This document shows, in pieces, positions 35,702-45,355 of a DNA stretch of 64,000 nucleotides (its first letter is position 1; each line of letters begins with the position of its first letter). Source of the stretch: Psychrobacter glacincola (GTDB lineage Bacteria > Pseudomonadota > Gammaproteobacteria > Pseudomonadales > Moraxellaceae); assembly GCF_904846075.1 (NCBI RefSeq), contig NZ_CAJGZH010000003.1, positions 310,001-374,000 on the forward strand, given 5' to 3'. The notes below the pieces were generated by a model that worked only from the letters and a program-made list of their open reading frames with translations, was not told the origin of the DNA and made no database searches. The position numbers and the translations under genes are program-made.

Positions 35702-35809
35702 TATAGTCGGTTCAATATAGTTTAGATACAAGGAAGGCAAGCGAAAGTACTACAAATAGTAGACTAAGCGAGCCTGACACCGTATCTGATTTATATAGGA
35801 TTGACTATA
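35702..35809. repeat. 108-bp palindromic MITE-like element
   Basis: The ends are imperfect inverted repeats of about 28 bases: TATAGTC-GTTCAATATA-AGATAC on the left and, read from the other strand, TATAGTCAATCCTATATA-AGATAC on the right. Inside, AGGC/GCCT and GTACTAC/GTAG can also pair, so the whole unit can fold into one hairpin. No ORF. It lies between the ArsR gene and SulP gene. Confidence 0.75.
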
Positions 35810-35829
35810 TATTGTGATGACATATTGCT

Positions 35830-37539
35830 ATGCCTTCTATCGCCGCTCGTCTGATTCCTGCTTGGTTGCGTCAATATCAGCTGTCTGCCTTGCCAACTGA
35901 CGTTGTTGCTGGGTTGGTGGTTGGGGTGCTCGTCATTCCACAAAGCTTAGGTTATGCGGTATTGGCAGGATTGCCACCCGTCTATGGACTCTACGCGGCC
36001 ATCGTTCCCGTGCTGGTCTATGCATGGATAGGCTCGAGTAATGTGCAAGCAGTAGGGCCTGTCGCTATTACAGCGATTATGACAGCCAGCAGCCTGCACC
36101 CTTATGCTACAGAGGGCACTCAGCAGTATATATTAATGGCAAGTTTGCTGTCATTGATGGTTGGTACGATGTTATGGCTAGCAGGGCGGCTCAAGCTTGG
36201 CTGGATTATGCAATTTATCAGTCGCGGCGTTTCAGCAGGCTTTATCAGTGGTGCCGCCGTATTAATTTTTATCAGTCAGCTTAAATATCTGACCGCGATT
36301 CCGATTGCGGGAAATAACTTAATCGGTTATCTATCAAGCATGCAAATGTATGCGCGCCAGCTACACCCGCTAACCTTAGTTATTGGCGTCATTGCTTTTG
36401 CACTGTTGGCGACCAATCGCTACGGTAGCAAATGGCTATGGAAATCTTGGTTATCAGCGTCTTATGCCAAATGGGCTGAGCGACTATTTCCGCTTATTTT
36501 GCTCGGTATTGCGATTGTTTTGAGCATCAGCTTACACTGGACTACGAACGGCGTGGCCACGATTGGTAGTATTCCACAAGGCTTACCAACCTTTACCCTG
36601 CCCTATGTACCAGACTTCGATGAGGCGCTGAATCTATTACCTAGCGCAGGTTTGATGGCATTGATTATCTTTGTCTCTAGCAGCTCCGTCGCCAGCAACT
36701 ATGCACGCCTGCGCGGTGAGACTTTTAATGCCAATAGTGAGCTGACTGGATTGGGGCTTGCCAATATGGCAGGTGGCTTTTTTCAAAGCTTTACCGTCGC
36801 TGGCGGCTTTTCTCGCACCGCTATCAATGCCGACTCAGGTGCCAAAACACCAGTGGCAAGTTTAGTAACTGTGCTGGTCATGATTGCTGCTTTAATCGCT
36901 TTTGGCAATGTACTCGCACCACTGCCCTACGCTTTATTGGGCGCAACCATCATGGCATCGATCATCGGTCTCATTGATATGGCAACCTTGAAATCGGCAT
37001 GGCAACGCGACCGTCTAGATGCGGCCAGCTTTTTGGCGGCATTCATCGGCGTATTGATATTTGGATTAAATACAGGCTTAGTAATTGGTTTGATGGTGTC
37101 GTTTGCTAGCCTCATTTGGCAATCGAGTAAACCGCACGTCGCTGTGGTTGGTCAGCTAGCTGGCACAGGGCATTTTCGCAATATAAACCGTCACGATGTG
37201 GTGACATTTAGCAATTTACTAATGCTGCGTATCGATGAGAGCTTATTTTTTGGCAATAGTGAATCTGTCCATCGCAGGGTCATACAAGCCACTCAGCAAT
37301 ATCCAGAAGCGCATGAGGTCATACTCATCATGTCAGCAGTCAATCATATTGACCTGACCGGACAAGAGATGCTGATTAGCCTCAATCAAGAACTGTTGAA
37401 CCAAAATAAACATTTAAACTTTAGCTTTATTAAAGGGCCAGTAATGGACATTATCGAGCATACTTCGGTCATTACCACCCTCTCAGGTCAAGTTTATTTA
37501 AGCACGATGGATGCGGTAAATGCGCTAAAAGATATCTAA
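35830..37539 (+). CDS. SulP family anion transporter with STAS domain
   Basis: A 569-residue inner-membrane protein. The N-terminal 430 residues hold about ten to twelve transmembrane segments with the SulP signature near residues 30-60 (VLVIPQSLGYAVLAGLPPVYG) and GGFFQSFTVAGGFSRTAIN. The C-terminal 130 residues are a cytoplasmic STAS domain (LLMLRIDESLFFGNSE, VILIMSAVNHIDLTGQEML). SulP proteins exchange sulfate, bicarbonate or other anions. Placed after the BigR-like repressor and before two DUF442 genes, it may export sulfite or sulfate made by the dioxygenase; this is inference. No strong ribosome site before the ATG. Confidence 0.9.
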   Translation: MPSIAARLIPAWLRQYQLSALPTDVVAGLVVGVLVIPQSLGYAVLAGLPPVYGLYAAIVPVLVYAWIGSSNVQAVGPVAITAIMTASSLHPYATEGTQQYILMASLLSLMVGTMLWLAGRLKLGWIMQFISRGVSAGFISGAAVLIFISQLKYLTAIPIAGNNLIGYLSSMQMYARQLHPLTLVIGVIAFALLATNRYGSKWLWKSWLSASYAKWAERLFPLILLGIAIVLSISLHWTTNGVATIGSIPQGLPTFTLPYVPDFDEALNLLPSAGLMALIIFVSSSSVASNYARLRGETFNANSELTGLGLANMAGGFFQSFTVAGGFSRTAINADSGAKTPVASLVTVLVMIAALIAFGNVLAPLPYALLGATIMASIIGLIDMATLKSAWQRDRLDAASFLAAFIGVLIFGLNTGLVIGLMVSFASLIWQSSKPHVAVVGQLAGTGHFRNINRHDVVTFSNLLMLRIDESLFFGNSESVHRRVIQATQQYPEAHEVILIMSAVNHIDLTGQEMLISLNQELLNQNKHLNFSFIKGPVMDIIEHTSVITTLSGQVYLSTMDAVNALKDI

Positions 37540-37756
37540 TCGGTCTGTGAGACATATGTTGCTCAATCAAGCATACTTATTATTATGCTGTGACAAAATA
37601 TAGATATGATAAAAGCTGTGTTATGCTAAATTGGTATAAGCCCTTAAAAAATACAGCCTTTAGAAGAGATACCTAAAGTACAGCCTTTATAAAATGGCGC
37701 TTAGCTACAATACTATACCTCCAAACGTCTTTTAATATACGCGACCGAAACGACTT

Positions 37757-38083
37757 ATGACCGATAATTTAACCATTTATAAGCAAATTTATCCAAGCCA
37801 ATGTGTCAAGATTGCTGAGCTTGGCTACCGCTCCGTGCTCAATATTCGTCCTGATGCTGAGACAGAAACGCAGCCCAATAGCGGCGACTTTACCAGTGCG
37901 ACGGCAAAAGCCAACCTTACTTATCATCATTTACCCTTTGATGATGAGCGCTTGAGCATGGCGACTGTCGAGCAATTTGCAGCATTTTATCGCTCGATGC
38001 CTAAACCGATATTGATGTTTTGCGGGACAGGTGCACGTGCTAAATTGTTGTATCAAAGCGCATTGATGCAAGGTTTGTTATAA
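37757..38083 (+). CDS. DUF442/TIGR01244-type phosphatase-like protein
   Basis: A 108-residue protein with the DUF442 layout: QIYPSQCVKIAELGYRSVLNIRPDAETETQP at the start and the phosphatase-like loop MFCGTGARAKLLYQ (Cys-x4-Arg) at the end. This domain is fused to the ETHE1-like Blh in other bacteria and is linked with sulfur transfer. A second copy lies 129 bases downstream. No strong ribosome site. Confidence 0.82.
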   Translation: MTDNLTIYKQIYPSQCVKIAELGYRSVLNIRPDAETETQPNSGDFTSATAKANLTYHHLPFDDERLSMATVEQFAAFYRSMPKPILMFCGTGARAKLLYQSALMQGLL

Positions 38084-38211
38084 CCGTTACTATAAAAAAT
38101 CGATAACGCTTACATACGGTCTCTTTAGAAAGTTGCCTATTAAGATTAGTCTAAGATTCTGTATTTTACGCCACACACTTTATTTAATATGAAAAATAAA
38201 AAGGAGCTCTT

Positions 38212-38544
38212 ATGAGCCATCAAATTAGTATTACCGGACAAATCACCCCTGATCAAGTACCTATGATTGCTGAAAATGGTTTTAAAACCATTATTAACAA
38301 CCGTCCAGACGGTGAAGAGCCGAACCAACCGACCAGCGCTGAGATTGAAGCTGCTGCTAAAAAAGCAGGTCTTGCTTATAAAGAAGTGTCTTTCGCTGGT
38401 AGTGAGCTTAATCAAAACCATGTCGAAGAATTTGCTGACTTTTTTAATCAAGCTGAGCAGCCGATGTTAATCTTTTGTCGTACCGGTGCTCGTTCAACGG
38501 GTATCTATGAAGCCGCTAAGAAAATGGATTTGTTAGACGATTAA
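38212..38544 (+). CDS. DUF442/TIGR01244-type phosphatase-like protein, second copy
   Basis: A 110-residue relative of the preceding gene: ITGQITPDQVPMIAENGFKTIINNRPDGEEPNQP, then EIEAAAKKAGLAYKEV, and the loop IFCRTGARSTGIYEAAKK. The Cys-x4-Arg loop is intact. GGAG lies 5 bases from the ATG, much better than for the first copy. The two proteins differ substantially, so the duplication is old. Confidence 0.85.
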   Translation: MSHQISITGQITPDQVPMIAENGFKTIINNRPDGEEPNQPTSAEIEAAAKKAGLAYKEVSFAGSELNQNHVEEFADFFNQAEQPMLIFCRTGARSTGIYEAAKKMDLLDD

Positions 38545-38576
38545 TAGTGATTTGAATATAATTGCTATTGCTTAAT

Positions 38577-38611
38577 AAAACGCCCGTCCAAATTTTGGAT
38601 GGGCGTTTTTA
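38577..38611. terminator. Intrinsic terminator after the DUF442 genes
   Basis: AAAACGCCC-G-TCCAAA pairs with TTTGGA-T-GGGCGTTTTT: a strong stem that can act on both strands. It forms the left edge of the XRE/AIPR cassette. Confidence 0.9.
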
Positions 38612-38620
38612 ATTAGAAAC

Positions 38621-38833
38621 TTACTTAGCCTTACCCTCATGAGTTCTAAAAAAATCCGACATAGTAATGTCTAAGGCGTCACATATTCTTCCTAGTACTT
38701 CAATAGTTGGGCTACATTCATTTCTTTCAATTTGACCATAATACTTCTCATTCAGATCAGCATATTCTGCTAATTTAACTTGAGTGAAGTTATAGCTCTG
38801 GCGATAATTTTTCAATGTTTTACCAATTTTCAT
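38621..38833 (-). CDS. XRE-family transcriptional regulator
   Basis: A 70-residue protein that is a single helix-turn-helix domain: LKNYRQSYNFTQVKLAEYADLN, YYGQIERNECSPTIEVLGRICDALDI. It resembles the small controller proteins of restriction-modification and other defence operons. It is divergent from the AIPR gene and may regulate it and itself. AT-rich. A GGT-type site only, so translation may be weak. Confidence 0.85.
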   Translation of the reverse strand: MKIGKTLKNYRQSYNFTQVKLAEYADLNEKYYGQIERNECSPTIEVLGRICDALDITMSDFFRTHEGKAK

Positions 38834-38949
38834 ATTAATACCGTATATATGCGGTTTGCATTAAAGATAAATTATATAGAATAGTGGATGTTGTCAGGTA
38901 ATTATCTAATAGGCAATAAATAATCAACTTAAATAAAAGGAACACTTTA

Positions 38950-40210
38950 ATGAAAGATATATATGCTACTGAAATGATAGAAACTTATGAATTTCCCGTT
39001 AAAGCATTTAGAAACTTACCAAGTCCTTTTGGTGAATATAATGAAATTTCAAGAAATCCTGTGGTATATGAATTTTATCTAGAAATTCAGGACGTACCAA
39101 ATAATATACCTATGGACACCAATCCAAGAGAACAAAACCTTTCTACTCAAGTAGCTAAAAGTATAAAAGAAAGCCTATTTATGGATGATGGAAATTTCCA
39201 TATAAAAAATCGAGGCATTATAATATCAGCTGCAGATATTAGCTATAATACTCGCAGTTCGATAGCTACTATTAAAATGGAAGATCCAGAAGTTCATGGG
39301 AACATTGATGGTGGTCATACATATAAAATAATTTTGCAAAATAGGGACAAAATAACAGAAAAAGTTTATGTTAGATTTGAAGTTATCGTAGGAGCAGAAA
39401 GCTTCTTTCCGGAATTAGCTAAAGCTAGAAATACATCTGTTCAAGTTAGTGAGAAATCTATAGCTGAGTTAGAGAAAAAATTCGAGTTAATTAAATTGCC
39501 TCTTCAAAATATTGAAGGAATAGATCTAAATGATCAGATTGCTTTCGTAGAAAATGATAGTGACAAGCGTATCTTGATTGAAAATATTATATCTATAATC
39601 TATAACTTTAATATTCAGGATTTTCGACTCAGAACGTCAACCCGTATCAACTTATAGTCAAAAAAATTATTGTTTAAAACAATATATTAAATATCATAAT
39701 GAAATGCAGAAATCCATAAAAAAAGAAAAATCTAATCCCTTTTATAAAATGATAACTATAATTCCAGATATATTAAAATTGTATGATTACATAGAATCTA
39801 CATTACATGAAAAATATAAAGATGCTGTATCAAATGGCAAATACGGTGCATTGAAAGGCGTCCAGATAAAAAAGGATGGTAGTACAGTTACTTTCCACAC
39901 AGAAATTCTGAATAAAGAGATTGAATTTAAAAGTCCACGTTCTTTCATTTTGCCAATATTAGCCTCATTTAGAGCATTAGTTGCTGAAGGGGACGATGGG
40001 ATGTATGAGTGGAAAGCTGACCCATTTGAATATTATGATAAACTTGGCGCACAAATGGTTAAGAATACTGTAGATCGGTCTAGATCTTTGGGTAATAACC
40101 CTAATGCATTAGGTAAAGACGCTGGACACTGGAGAGACCTTTATAACCTTGTAGACTTAGAATATAAAAATCATCTTATTATCCAGCTTATGAATCAATC
40201 AAAATCATGA
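38950..40210 (+). pseudogene. AIPR-domain protein (abortive-infection type), split by a frameshift
   Basis: Two adjacent open frames form one protein of about 420 residues. The first (38950-39657, 235 residues) has the AIPR block: NFHIKNRGIIISAADI (about 82-97), GNIDGGHTYKII, and ELAKARNTSVQVSEKSIAEL. It ends at TAG in ACTTATAGTCA. In a shifted frame, YSQKNYCLKQYIKYHNEMQ continues directly into the second frame (39704-40210), ending at MNQSKS. Restoring a TA (TATA instead of TATAG context) at about 39654 rejoins them. AIPR proteins are tied to phage resistance. An AAAAGGAAC site is near the first ATG. AT-rich, with a divergent XRE gene, so a transferred defence cassette. Confidence 0.72.
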
Positions 40211-40227
40211 AACTAATAAATAATGAC

Positions 40228-40269
40228 TAAAAAAGCTCCTTTACCTTAATAGGTATTGGAGCTTTTTAT
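40228..40269 (+). terminator. Intrinsic terminator after the AIPR gene
   Basis: AAAAAGCTCC with inner TACC pairs with GGTA and GGAGCTTTTT, loop TTAATA. Right edge of the cassette. Confidence 0.9.
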
Positions 40270-40300
40270 TTTAGCAAACATTAAAGAACATTGGACCAGT

Positions 40301-41878
40301 TTACTGCATAACTAAGTATTCAAACGCTGATAGTGCTGCTTTACTACCCTCACCCATCGCAATATTAATTTGCTTAAATGGCACAGTCGTGACGTCACCA
40401 CAAGCAAAGATGCCTTTACGATCAGTACGGCAGCGCTCATCAATTTCAATCTCGCCAAAGCGATTTAAATCAACGAAGCCTTTAACGAACTCAGTATTCG
40501 GCACCAAACCAATTTGAATGAATACCCCTGATAAATCACGCTCATGGCTCTCACCGGTGCTGCGATCTTGATAGACGACAGAGGTCACTTTACCATCAGT
40601 CGCTTTGATTTCTTGCGTCGCTGCGCCAGTGATAAATTCGATATTATCTTTCTCTTTGGCTTTATTAATCAATACCTGATCCGCTTTTAAATCATCCGCG
40701 AACTCAAACACAGTCACATGCTTCACGATACCAGCAAGATCTAATGCCGCTTCGATACCAGAGTTACCACCACCGACGACTGCAATGTCTTTACCCTTAA
40801 AGAATGGGCCGTCACAGTGAGCACAGAAAGCCACGCCTTTACCGATGTTTTCTTCTTCACCCGGAACACCAAGCTTACGCCACTGAGCACCCGTCGCTAA
40901 GATAATACTGCGTGTCTCAAACGTCTCACCCGTATTTAGATGAATGCGATAGTTTTCATCTTCTGTCTCACTAATTTCTTTGACGCTGACGTGCTCTTTT
41001 AAAGTAATATCGTATTCGCGCAAATGTTTTTCAAAGTTCGCTGATAGCTCAGTACCCGTGGTTAAAGGCACAGAAATCAAGTTTTCGATATCCTGCGTGT
41101 CTTTCACCTGTCCGCCGATACGATCAGCAACCATCGTCACTTTTAAGCCTTTACGCGCGGTATAAATCGCAGCGGCAACGCCAGCTGGACCTGCACCAAT
41201 AATCGTCACATCTTGCTGCTCTAACTGCTCAGCATCGTCATCAGCTTCTGCTAACAAGTCAGGAAATTGCTCTTGCAACTTTCCAATCAATTTGGCCGTG
41301 TCGATGAGACCATTGGCAAACGGTTTACCATTTAAGAATACCGCTGGTACACCTTGGATGTTATTAGCATCAACCTGCTCTTGGAATAGAGCACCATCAA
41401 TCATCTCGTTGCTAATACCATCGTTCAATATTGCAAACTGGTTGAGCGCTTGTACCACTTCTGGGCAACTGTGGCAAGATAGCGACACGTAAGTTAGAAA
41501 CTGTAGTGGCTTATTAAAACGCTTAATCAGCTTTTGAATACTTTCATCCAATTTTAGCGTATGACCACCGGCTTGCAAAATAGCCAAAATCAGCGAGGTA
41601 AATTCATGACCACCGGGGATACCACTAAAAACAATACCCGTATCGGTCAATGCACCATCGACATGACTGACTACTTTAAAGCTAATTGGACTTGGTAAGC
41701 TATCATCAGTTGCTGTTGCATCAAAATTGATTTTATCTGTGGTGCCAGCGATTTTAGTCAAAAAATCAATCAACTCAGCACGCTTACTATGTTCGCCACT
41801 ACCCAATACGAAGGTAATTGGACAAGTCATTTTTTCACTGTAACTTTTGATGGCATCTAATAAACTTTTATCTATCAT
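40301..41878 (-). CDS. ahpF: Alkyl hydroperoxide reductase subunit F
   Basis: A 525-residue FAD flavoprotein that reduces AhpC with NADH. The N-terminal double thioredoxin-like part has the CHSC active pair in [11 protein letters not shown] (about 128-138). The reductase part has FAD motif [19 protein letters not shown] (about 226-244), the redox CAHC in [10 protein letters not shown], the NAD-binding [15 protein letters not shown], and the C-terminal FAD motif [16 protein letters not shown] site is 7 bases before the ATG. Separated from ahpC by about 900 bases that hold a DUF465 gene. Confidence 0.97.
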   Translation of the reverse strand: MIDKSLLDAIKSYSEKMTCPITFVLGSGEHSKRAELIDFLTKIAGTTDKINFDATATDDSLPSPISFKVVSHVDGALTDTGIVFSGIPGGHEFTSLILAILQAGGHTLKLDESIQKLIKRFNKPLQFLTYVSLSCHSCPEVVQALNQFAILNDGISNEMIDGALFQEQVDANNIQGVPAVFLNGKPFANGLIDTAKLIGKLQEQFPDLLAEADDDAEQLEQQDVTIIGAGPAGVAAAIYTARKGLKVTMVADRIGGQVKDTQDIENLISVPLTTGTELSANFEKHLREYDITLKEHVSVKEISETEDENYRIHLNTGETFETRSIILATGAQWRKLGVPGEEENIGKGVAFCAHCDGPFFKGKDIAVVGGGNSGIEAALDLAGIVKHVTVFEFADDLKADQVLINKAKEKDNIEFITGAATQEIKATDGKVTSVVYQDRSTGESHERDLSGVFIQIGLVPNTEFVKGFVDLNRFGEIEIDERCRTDRKGIFACGDVTTVPFKQINIAMGEGSKAALSAFEYLVMQ

Positions 41879-42380
41879 GTTTGTTCCTCATCATTACTGG
41901 ATATGTAACGGCAACTGTCATGTTGCTCGTTCAAATATAGACTATTTGGTATTAATAATTTTATCTAAAATATTGTAGGCCATAAGTTTATGCCCTTTGA
42001 TGTCTCTATTATCATAGGTTCTGAGGGTTTCGGCAAGCTGAGAAACTCAAACCTTATGTTTTATAAAACCAATCATTAATTATTATTTATAATTAAATTT
42101 TAATCTATATGTAGATTATTCTCATGGTAACAAGGCTGTTTTTTCGCTACAATCAAATGAGGCTAATAGGAAAAACTCTTATTTCCCTCGTTGCAGATTG
42201 TCTTTTATGCAAGTTTATCAAAGAAGCTTTCTGCTACTATTAGGTCTTATCCATATTGAGCTAAATAGTGTTTTGGCTTAATAAAATCAAGTCTCAAAAT
42301 CATAGCAATTCATCAAAACAATCTTACGACCATGCGCGGATGCTTACTACAAGCTTGCGCTTCATAACAAGGATGACAAC
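41879..42380. other. Intergenic region upstream of ahpF
   Basis: AT-rich 500-base spacer holding the ahpF promoter on the minus strand and that of the DUF465 gene. Possible ATAG/CTAT half-words (e.g. 41936-41944) hint at an OxyR site, but the four-part pattern is not clear. No ORF. Confidence 0.4.
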
Positions 42381-42629
42381 ATGAGAAAGACTGATACATG
42401 GCAAGATAACAAAGACATTATTGCTGAGCTTAAGCTAAAAGACAGTCATTTTGCGACGATCTTTGATGAGCATACCCAGCTAGATCAGCAGATTAATCAG
42501 TTGGATAAAAACTTGGTGACACACACCAGTCGCGATGAAGAAATTGAACTTATGAAACGACGAAAACTGCATTTAAAAGATGAGATTTATAAGATAATTG
42601 ATAAAAATAAACTACAATCTCATGCTTAG
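42381..42629 (+). CDS. DUF465 (YdcH-like) small protein
   Basis: An 82-residue helical cytoplasmic protein: DSHFATIFDEHTQLDQQINQL (about 23-43), then RDEEIELMKRRKLHLKDEIYKII, the DUF465 signature. Function unknown. AAGGAT site before the ATG. Lies between ahpC and ahpF on the opposite strand. Confidence 0.88.
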   Translation: MRKTDTWQDNKDIIAELKLKDSHFATIFDEHTQLDQQINQLDKNLVTHTSRDEEIELMKRRKLHLKDEIYKIIDKNKLQSHA

Positions 42630-42683
42630 CGCTGCACTTATTATCACGATGCATGAATAAAAACACTTATTGATAAATGACAT

Positions 42684-42722
42684 AAAAAGACCCCATCAAC
42701 TTATGCTGATGGGGTCTTCATT
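42684..42722. terminator. Bidirectional terminator (DUF465 / ahpC)
   Basis: AAGACCCCATCA pairs with TGATGGGGTCTT around an 8-base loop, between the convergent DUF465 and ahpC genes. Confidence 0.85.
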
Positions 42723-42802
42723 TATAATGCTGATTTAACTCAAAGTAGGATATACAGCACTACAAATATCTAAAGTATTGAGCCAGTTCGTTAAATCAAG
42801 AG

Positions 42803-43369
42803 TTAGATTTTACCAACAAGATCAAGACTTGGTTTTAATGTTTCTTGACCAGCTTCCCAAGCGGCAGGGCAAACTTCGCCATCGTTTTCACGAACATATT
42901 GAGCTGCTTTCACTTTACGTAGCATGTCTTTTGCACTACGGCCAATACCACCAGCATGAATCTCAGCAACTTGAATCAAGCCGTCTGGATCAACTAGGAA
43001 TGTACCGCGTTCAGCCAAACCTGCTTCTTCGATCATGACGTTAAAGCCACGAGTGATACGGCCAGTAGGATCGCCGATCATTGGGTATTGTACTTTACCG
43101 ATAGCTTCTGAAGAATCATGCCATGCTTTATGCGTGAAATGAGTATCAGTAGATACTGAGTATACTTCTACGCCCAAACCTTTAAGCTCGTCGTAATGAG
43201 CCGCCATGTCTTCAAGTTCAGTTGGGCAAACAAAGGTAAAGTCAGCTGGGTAGAATAAAAAGATTGCCCAGTTACCTTTTACATCTTCTGAAGTGATGGT
43301 TTTGAATTCACCATTAACGTACGCATCAGCTGAAAATTCTGGGATTTCTTGATTGATAATAGACGCCAT
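42803..43369 (-). CDS. ahpC: Alkyl hydroperoxide reductase subunit C (peroxiredoxin)
   Basis: A 188-residue 2-Cys peroxiredoxin. Peroxidatic Cys in [12 protein letters not shown] (about 43-54), resolving Cys in [12 protein letters not shown] near the C-terminus, and the middle [15 protein letters not shown] motif. It reduces H2O2 and organic peroxides with AhpF. AGGAG sits 6 bases before the ATG. Divergent from oxyR. Confidence 0.97.
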   Translation of the reverse strand: MASIINQEIPEFSADAYVNGEFKTITSEDVKGNWAIFLFYPADFTFVCPTELEDMAAHYDELKGLGVEVYSVSTDTHFTHKAWHDSSEAIGKVQYPMIGDPTGRITRGFNVMIEEAGLAERGTFLVDPDGLIQVAEIHAGGIGRSAKDMLRKVKAAQYVRENDGEVCPAAWEAGQETLKPSLDLVGKI

Positions 43370-43717
43370 GATTGGCTCCTTTATAGTTAATTAATAGTTA
43401 AGTTGATTGAAATTTCTTGGTATGATTGTTTCTATTAAGCCTTTACTGCTTTGGGCCACCTGACAAACTATACGCGAATTCTATCGTTAATCCAGTTAAA
43501 AGTTTTTAATGTGATGTTTTGTTTTATTAAACTTGTTAAACTATTCTCTCTACTTTTTATCATCAGTGCATTATCCATCAGCCACTATAGAGCATGCGTC
43601 AGTCACTATACAGCCGTTAGGTTACGTTAAGATGACATCGAGTTTGGATATCGAATTGTTACACCAAATGAATCAGCATAATATATCACGTTAAAAACCC
43701 ATTAATAGAGAGGTTTT
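43370..43717. other. ahpC-oxyR divergent promoter region
   Basis: About 350 bases between divergent ahpC and oxyR. OxyR-binding sites are expected here, but I cannot point to a convincing four-part ATAG-N7-CTAT pattern by eye. The direct repeat TTAATAGTTAA occurs at 43387-43402. Confidence 0.4.
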
Positions 43718-44626
43718 ATGATTACTTTACGTCAACTTGAGTTTGCTTTAGCAGTGGCCAAGCACCGTCACTTCAAACGTGCAGCAGAAGACTGTAATAT
43801 CTCGCAATCAGCGCTGAGCTTGGGGATTGCCGAGTTAGAAAAGCAACTGGATACGCAGATTTTTGAGCGTAATAATAAGCAAGTATTGATTACCCCTATT
43901 GGTGAAGACATTTTAACACGGGCGCAACGAGTTTTTTCTGAAGTCAATGATTTGACCACACGCGCCCATAGCCATCAATCGCCGCTGGCGTATCCGATGA
44001 CTGTCGGTATCATTCCAACGATTGCGCCTTATCTACTGCCAAAAGTCTTACCTGCCCTGCGAGCAAATTATCCAGAATTTCGTATGACCATCGTTGAGCA
44101 ACAAACGGAGCGTTTGCTAGAGCAAGTGCGTTACGGTCATATTGATACCGCTATTATTGCGCTGCCTTATGCGGTCGATGGTTTGCACAGCTTTGAGTTT
44201 TGGAGCGAAGATTTCTTTGCCGTATTCCCAAAAGATGATGTGCATGCCAAGCTTGAAACCATCAACGCTGATGAGCTGGCTACCGCCAATCTTATGCTGC
44301 TCGGCGAAGGGCATTGCTTGACCGATCAAACCCTGTCTGTCTGTCATTTTGACCGTGCACAGATGAAATCAAGCTTTTCAGATGCCAGTCTGAATACCCT
44401 TATACAGATGGCACTTGCCAATATGGGGACGACATTGGTGCCAGAAATGGCATTGGATCAGCTGCATCTGCAGAACCAAAATGCCGTCGCGATACCACTC
44501 GCTGAGAAAGGGCCGCATCGTCATATTGCCTTTGTCACCCGTTTGAACTACGCCCGCGTCGATGATGTCAATTTATTGGGTAAAGTGTTTAAGCAAGCCT
44601 TTGAAGATGCTGCTAATAAAGAATAA
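43718..44626 (+). CDS. oxyR: Peroxide-responsive LysR regulator OxyR
   Basis: A 302-residue LysR regulator. N-terminal winged helix (ITLRQLEFALAVAKHRHFKRAAED, SQSALSLGIAELEKQL). The redox cysteines of OxyR are both present: Cys200 and Cys209 in LLGEGHCLTDQTLSVC (E. coli Cys199 and Cys208). H2O2 forms a disulfide between them and switches on ahpC and related genes. GAGAGG lies upstream of the ATG. Divergent from ahpC, its usual target. Confidence 0.95.
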   Translation: MITLRQLEFALAVAKHRHFKRAAEDCNISQSALSLGIAELEKQLDTQIFERNNKQVLITPIGEDILTRAQRVFSEVNDLTTRAHSHQSPLAYPMTVGIIPTIAPYLLPKVLPALRANYPEFRMTIVEQQTERLLEQVRYGHIDTAIIALPYAVDGLHSFEFWSEDFFAVFPKDDVHAKLETINADELATANLMLLGEGHCLTDQTLSVCHFDRAQMKSSFSDASLNTLIQMALANMGTTLVPEMALDQLHLQNQNAVAIPLAEKGPHRHIAFVTRLNYARVDDVNLLGKVFKQAFEDAANKE

Positions 44627-44671
44627 TCTGTTGGTTGTAAATTGCCAGCAGTTATCAAACGAATATTAACG

Positions 44672-45355
44672 ATGGACGACTTGTCGCAACTAAATACTGA
44701 GCTTGGTACGATTTTTACGCAGCATTTATCCGCTATGAGTAGCCATATCACGCCAGAGCAAGTGAGCATACTTTGGCAGGATATCGCCATGCGTTATAAC
44801 GAGCCGCAGCGTGCTTATCATAGCTTGCAGCATATTCAGCAGTTGTTTGGGCAGTTCGATCAGGTTAAGGATAATTTGCATGAGCCGCATATCATTGCGT
44901 TAGCACTGTCGTATCATGATGTGATATATGAACCGACGCGCTCAGATAATGAGCTTAAAAGTGCAGAATATGCAGTAGAGTCATTAACTGGTTATTTAAG
45001 TGCGGAGCAATGCCAACATATCTACGCGCTGATTATGATGACGGCTAGTCATCAAATTGACAAATGGTCAAACGAGGCTAAAGAGAGAGAGAAATACAGC
45101 GATGCCGCTTATTTACTAGATATGGACTTAAGTATTTTAGGGGTATCTTGGTCGGAGTATGAACACTATGCTCACGCTGTACGCCAAGAGTATGCGCATG
45201 TCTCAGATGGCGATTATCGCGTCGGACGCATGGCAGTATTGAAAGAATTACTGGCACATCCAACGCTTTATCTGACAGATTATTGCTATGAACGGTTAGA
45301 AAAACAGGCGCGAAAAAATATTGAGCACGAAATTACGCTTTTACACGCATCTTAA
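44672..45355 (+). CDS. HD-domain metal-dependent phosphohydrolase-like protein (COG4339 type)
   Basis: A 227-residue cytoplasmic protein. Metal-site motifs: YHSLQHI (about 49-55), SYHDVIYEP (HD pair, about 80), and a later His/Asp-rich region (TASHQIDKW, LDMDLSILG). This pattern fits the predicted HD-superfamily hydrolases of COG4339. Substrate unknown. The open frame begins at a TTG at 44642; the ATG at 44672 is preferred, though no ribosome site is clear. Its 3' end overlaps the converging TPMT-like gene by 23 bases. Confidence 0.8.
   Translation: MDDLSQLNTELGTIFTQHLSAMSSHITPEQVSILWQDIAMRYNEPQRAYHSLQHIQQLFGQFDQVKDNLHEPHIIALALSYHDVIYEPTRSDNELKSAEYAVESLTGYLSAEQCQHIYALIMMTASHQIDKWSNEAKEREKYSDAAYLLDMDLSILGVSWSEYEHYAHAVRQEYAHVSDGDYRVGRMAVLKELLAHPTLYLTDYCYERLEKQARKNIEHEITLLHAS

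Noticed and set aside
42778..43038. 86-codon ORF antisense to ahpC
   Set aside because: Shadow of the well-supported ahpC gene; no independent evidence.
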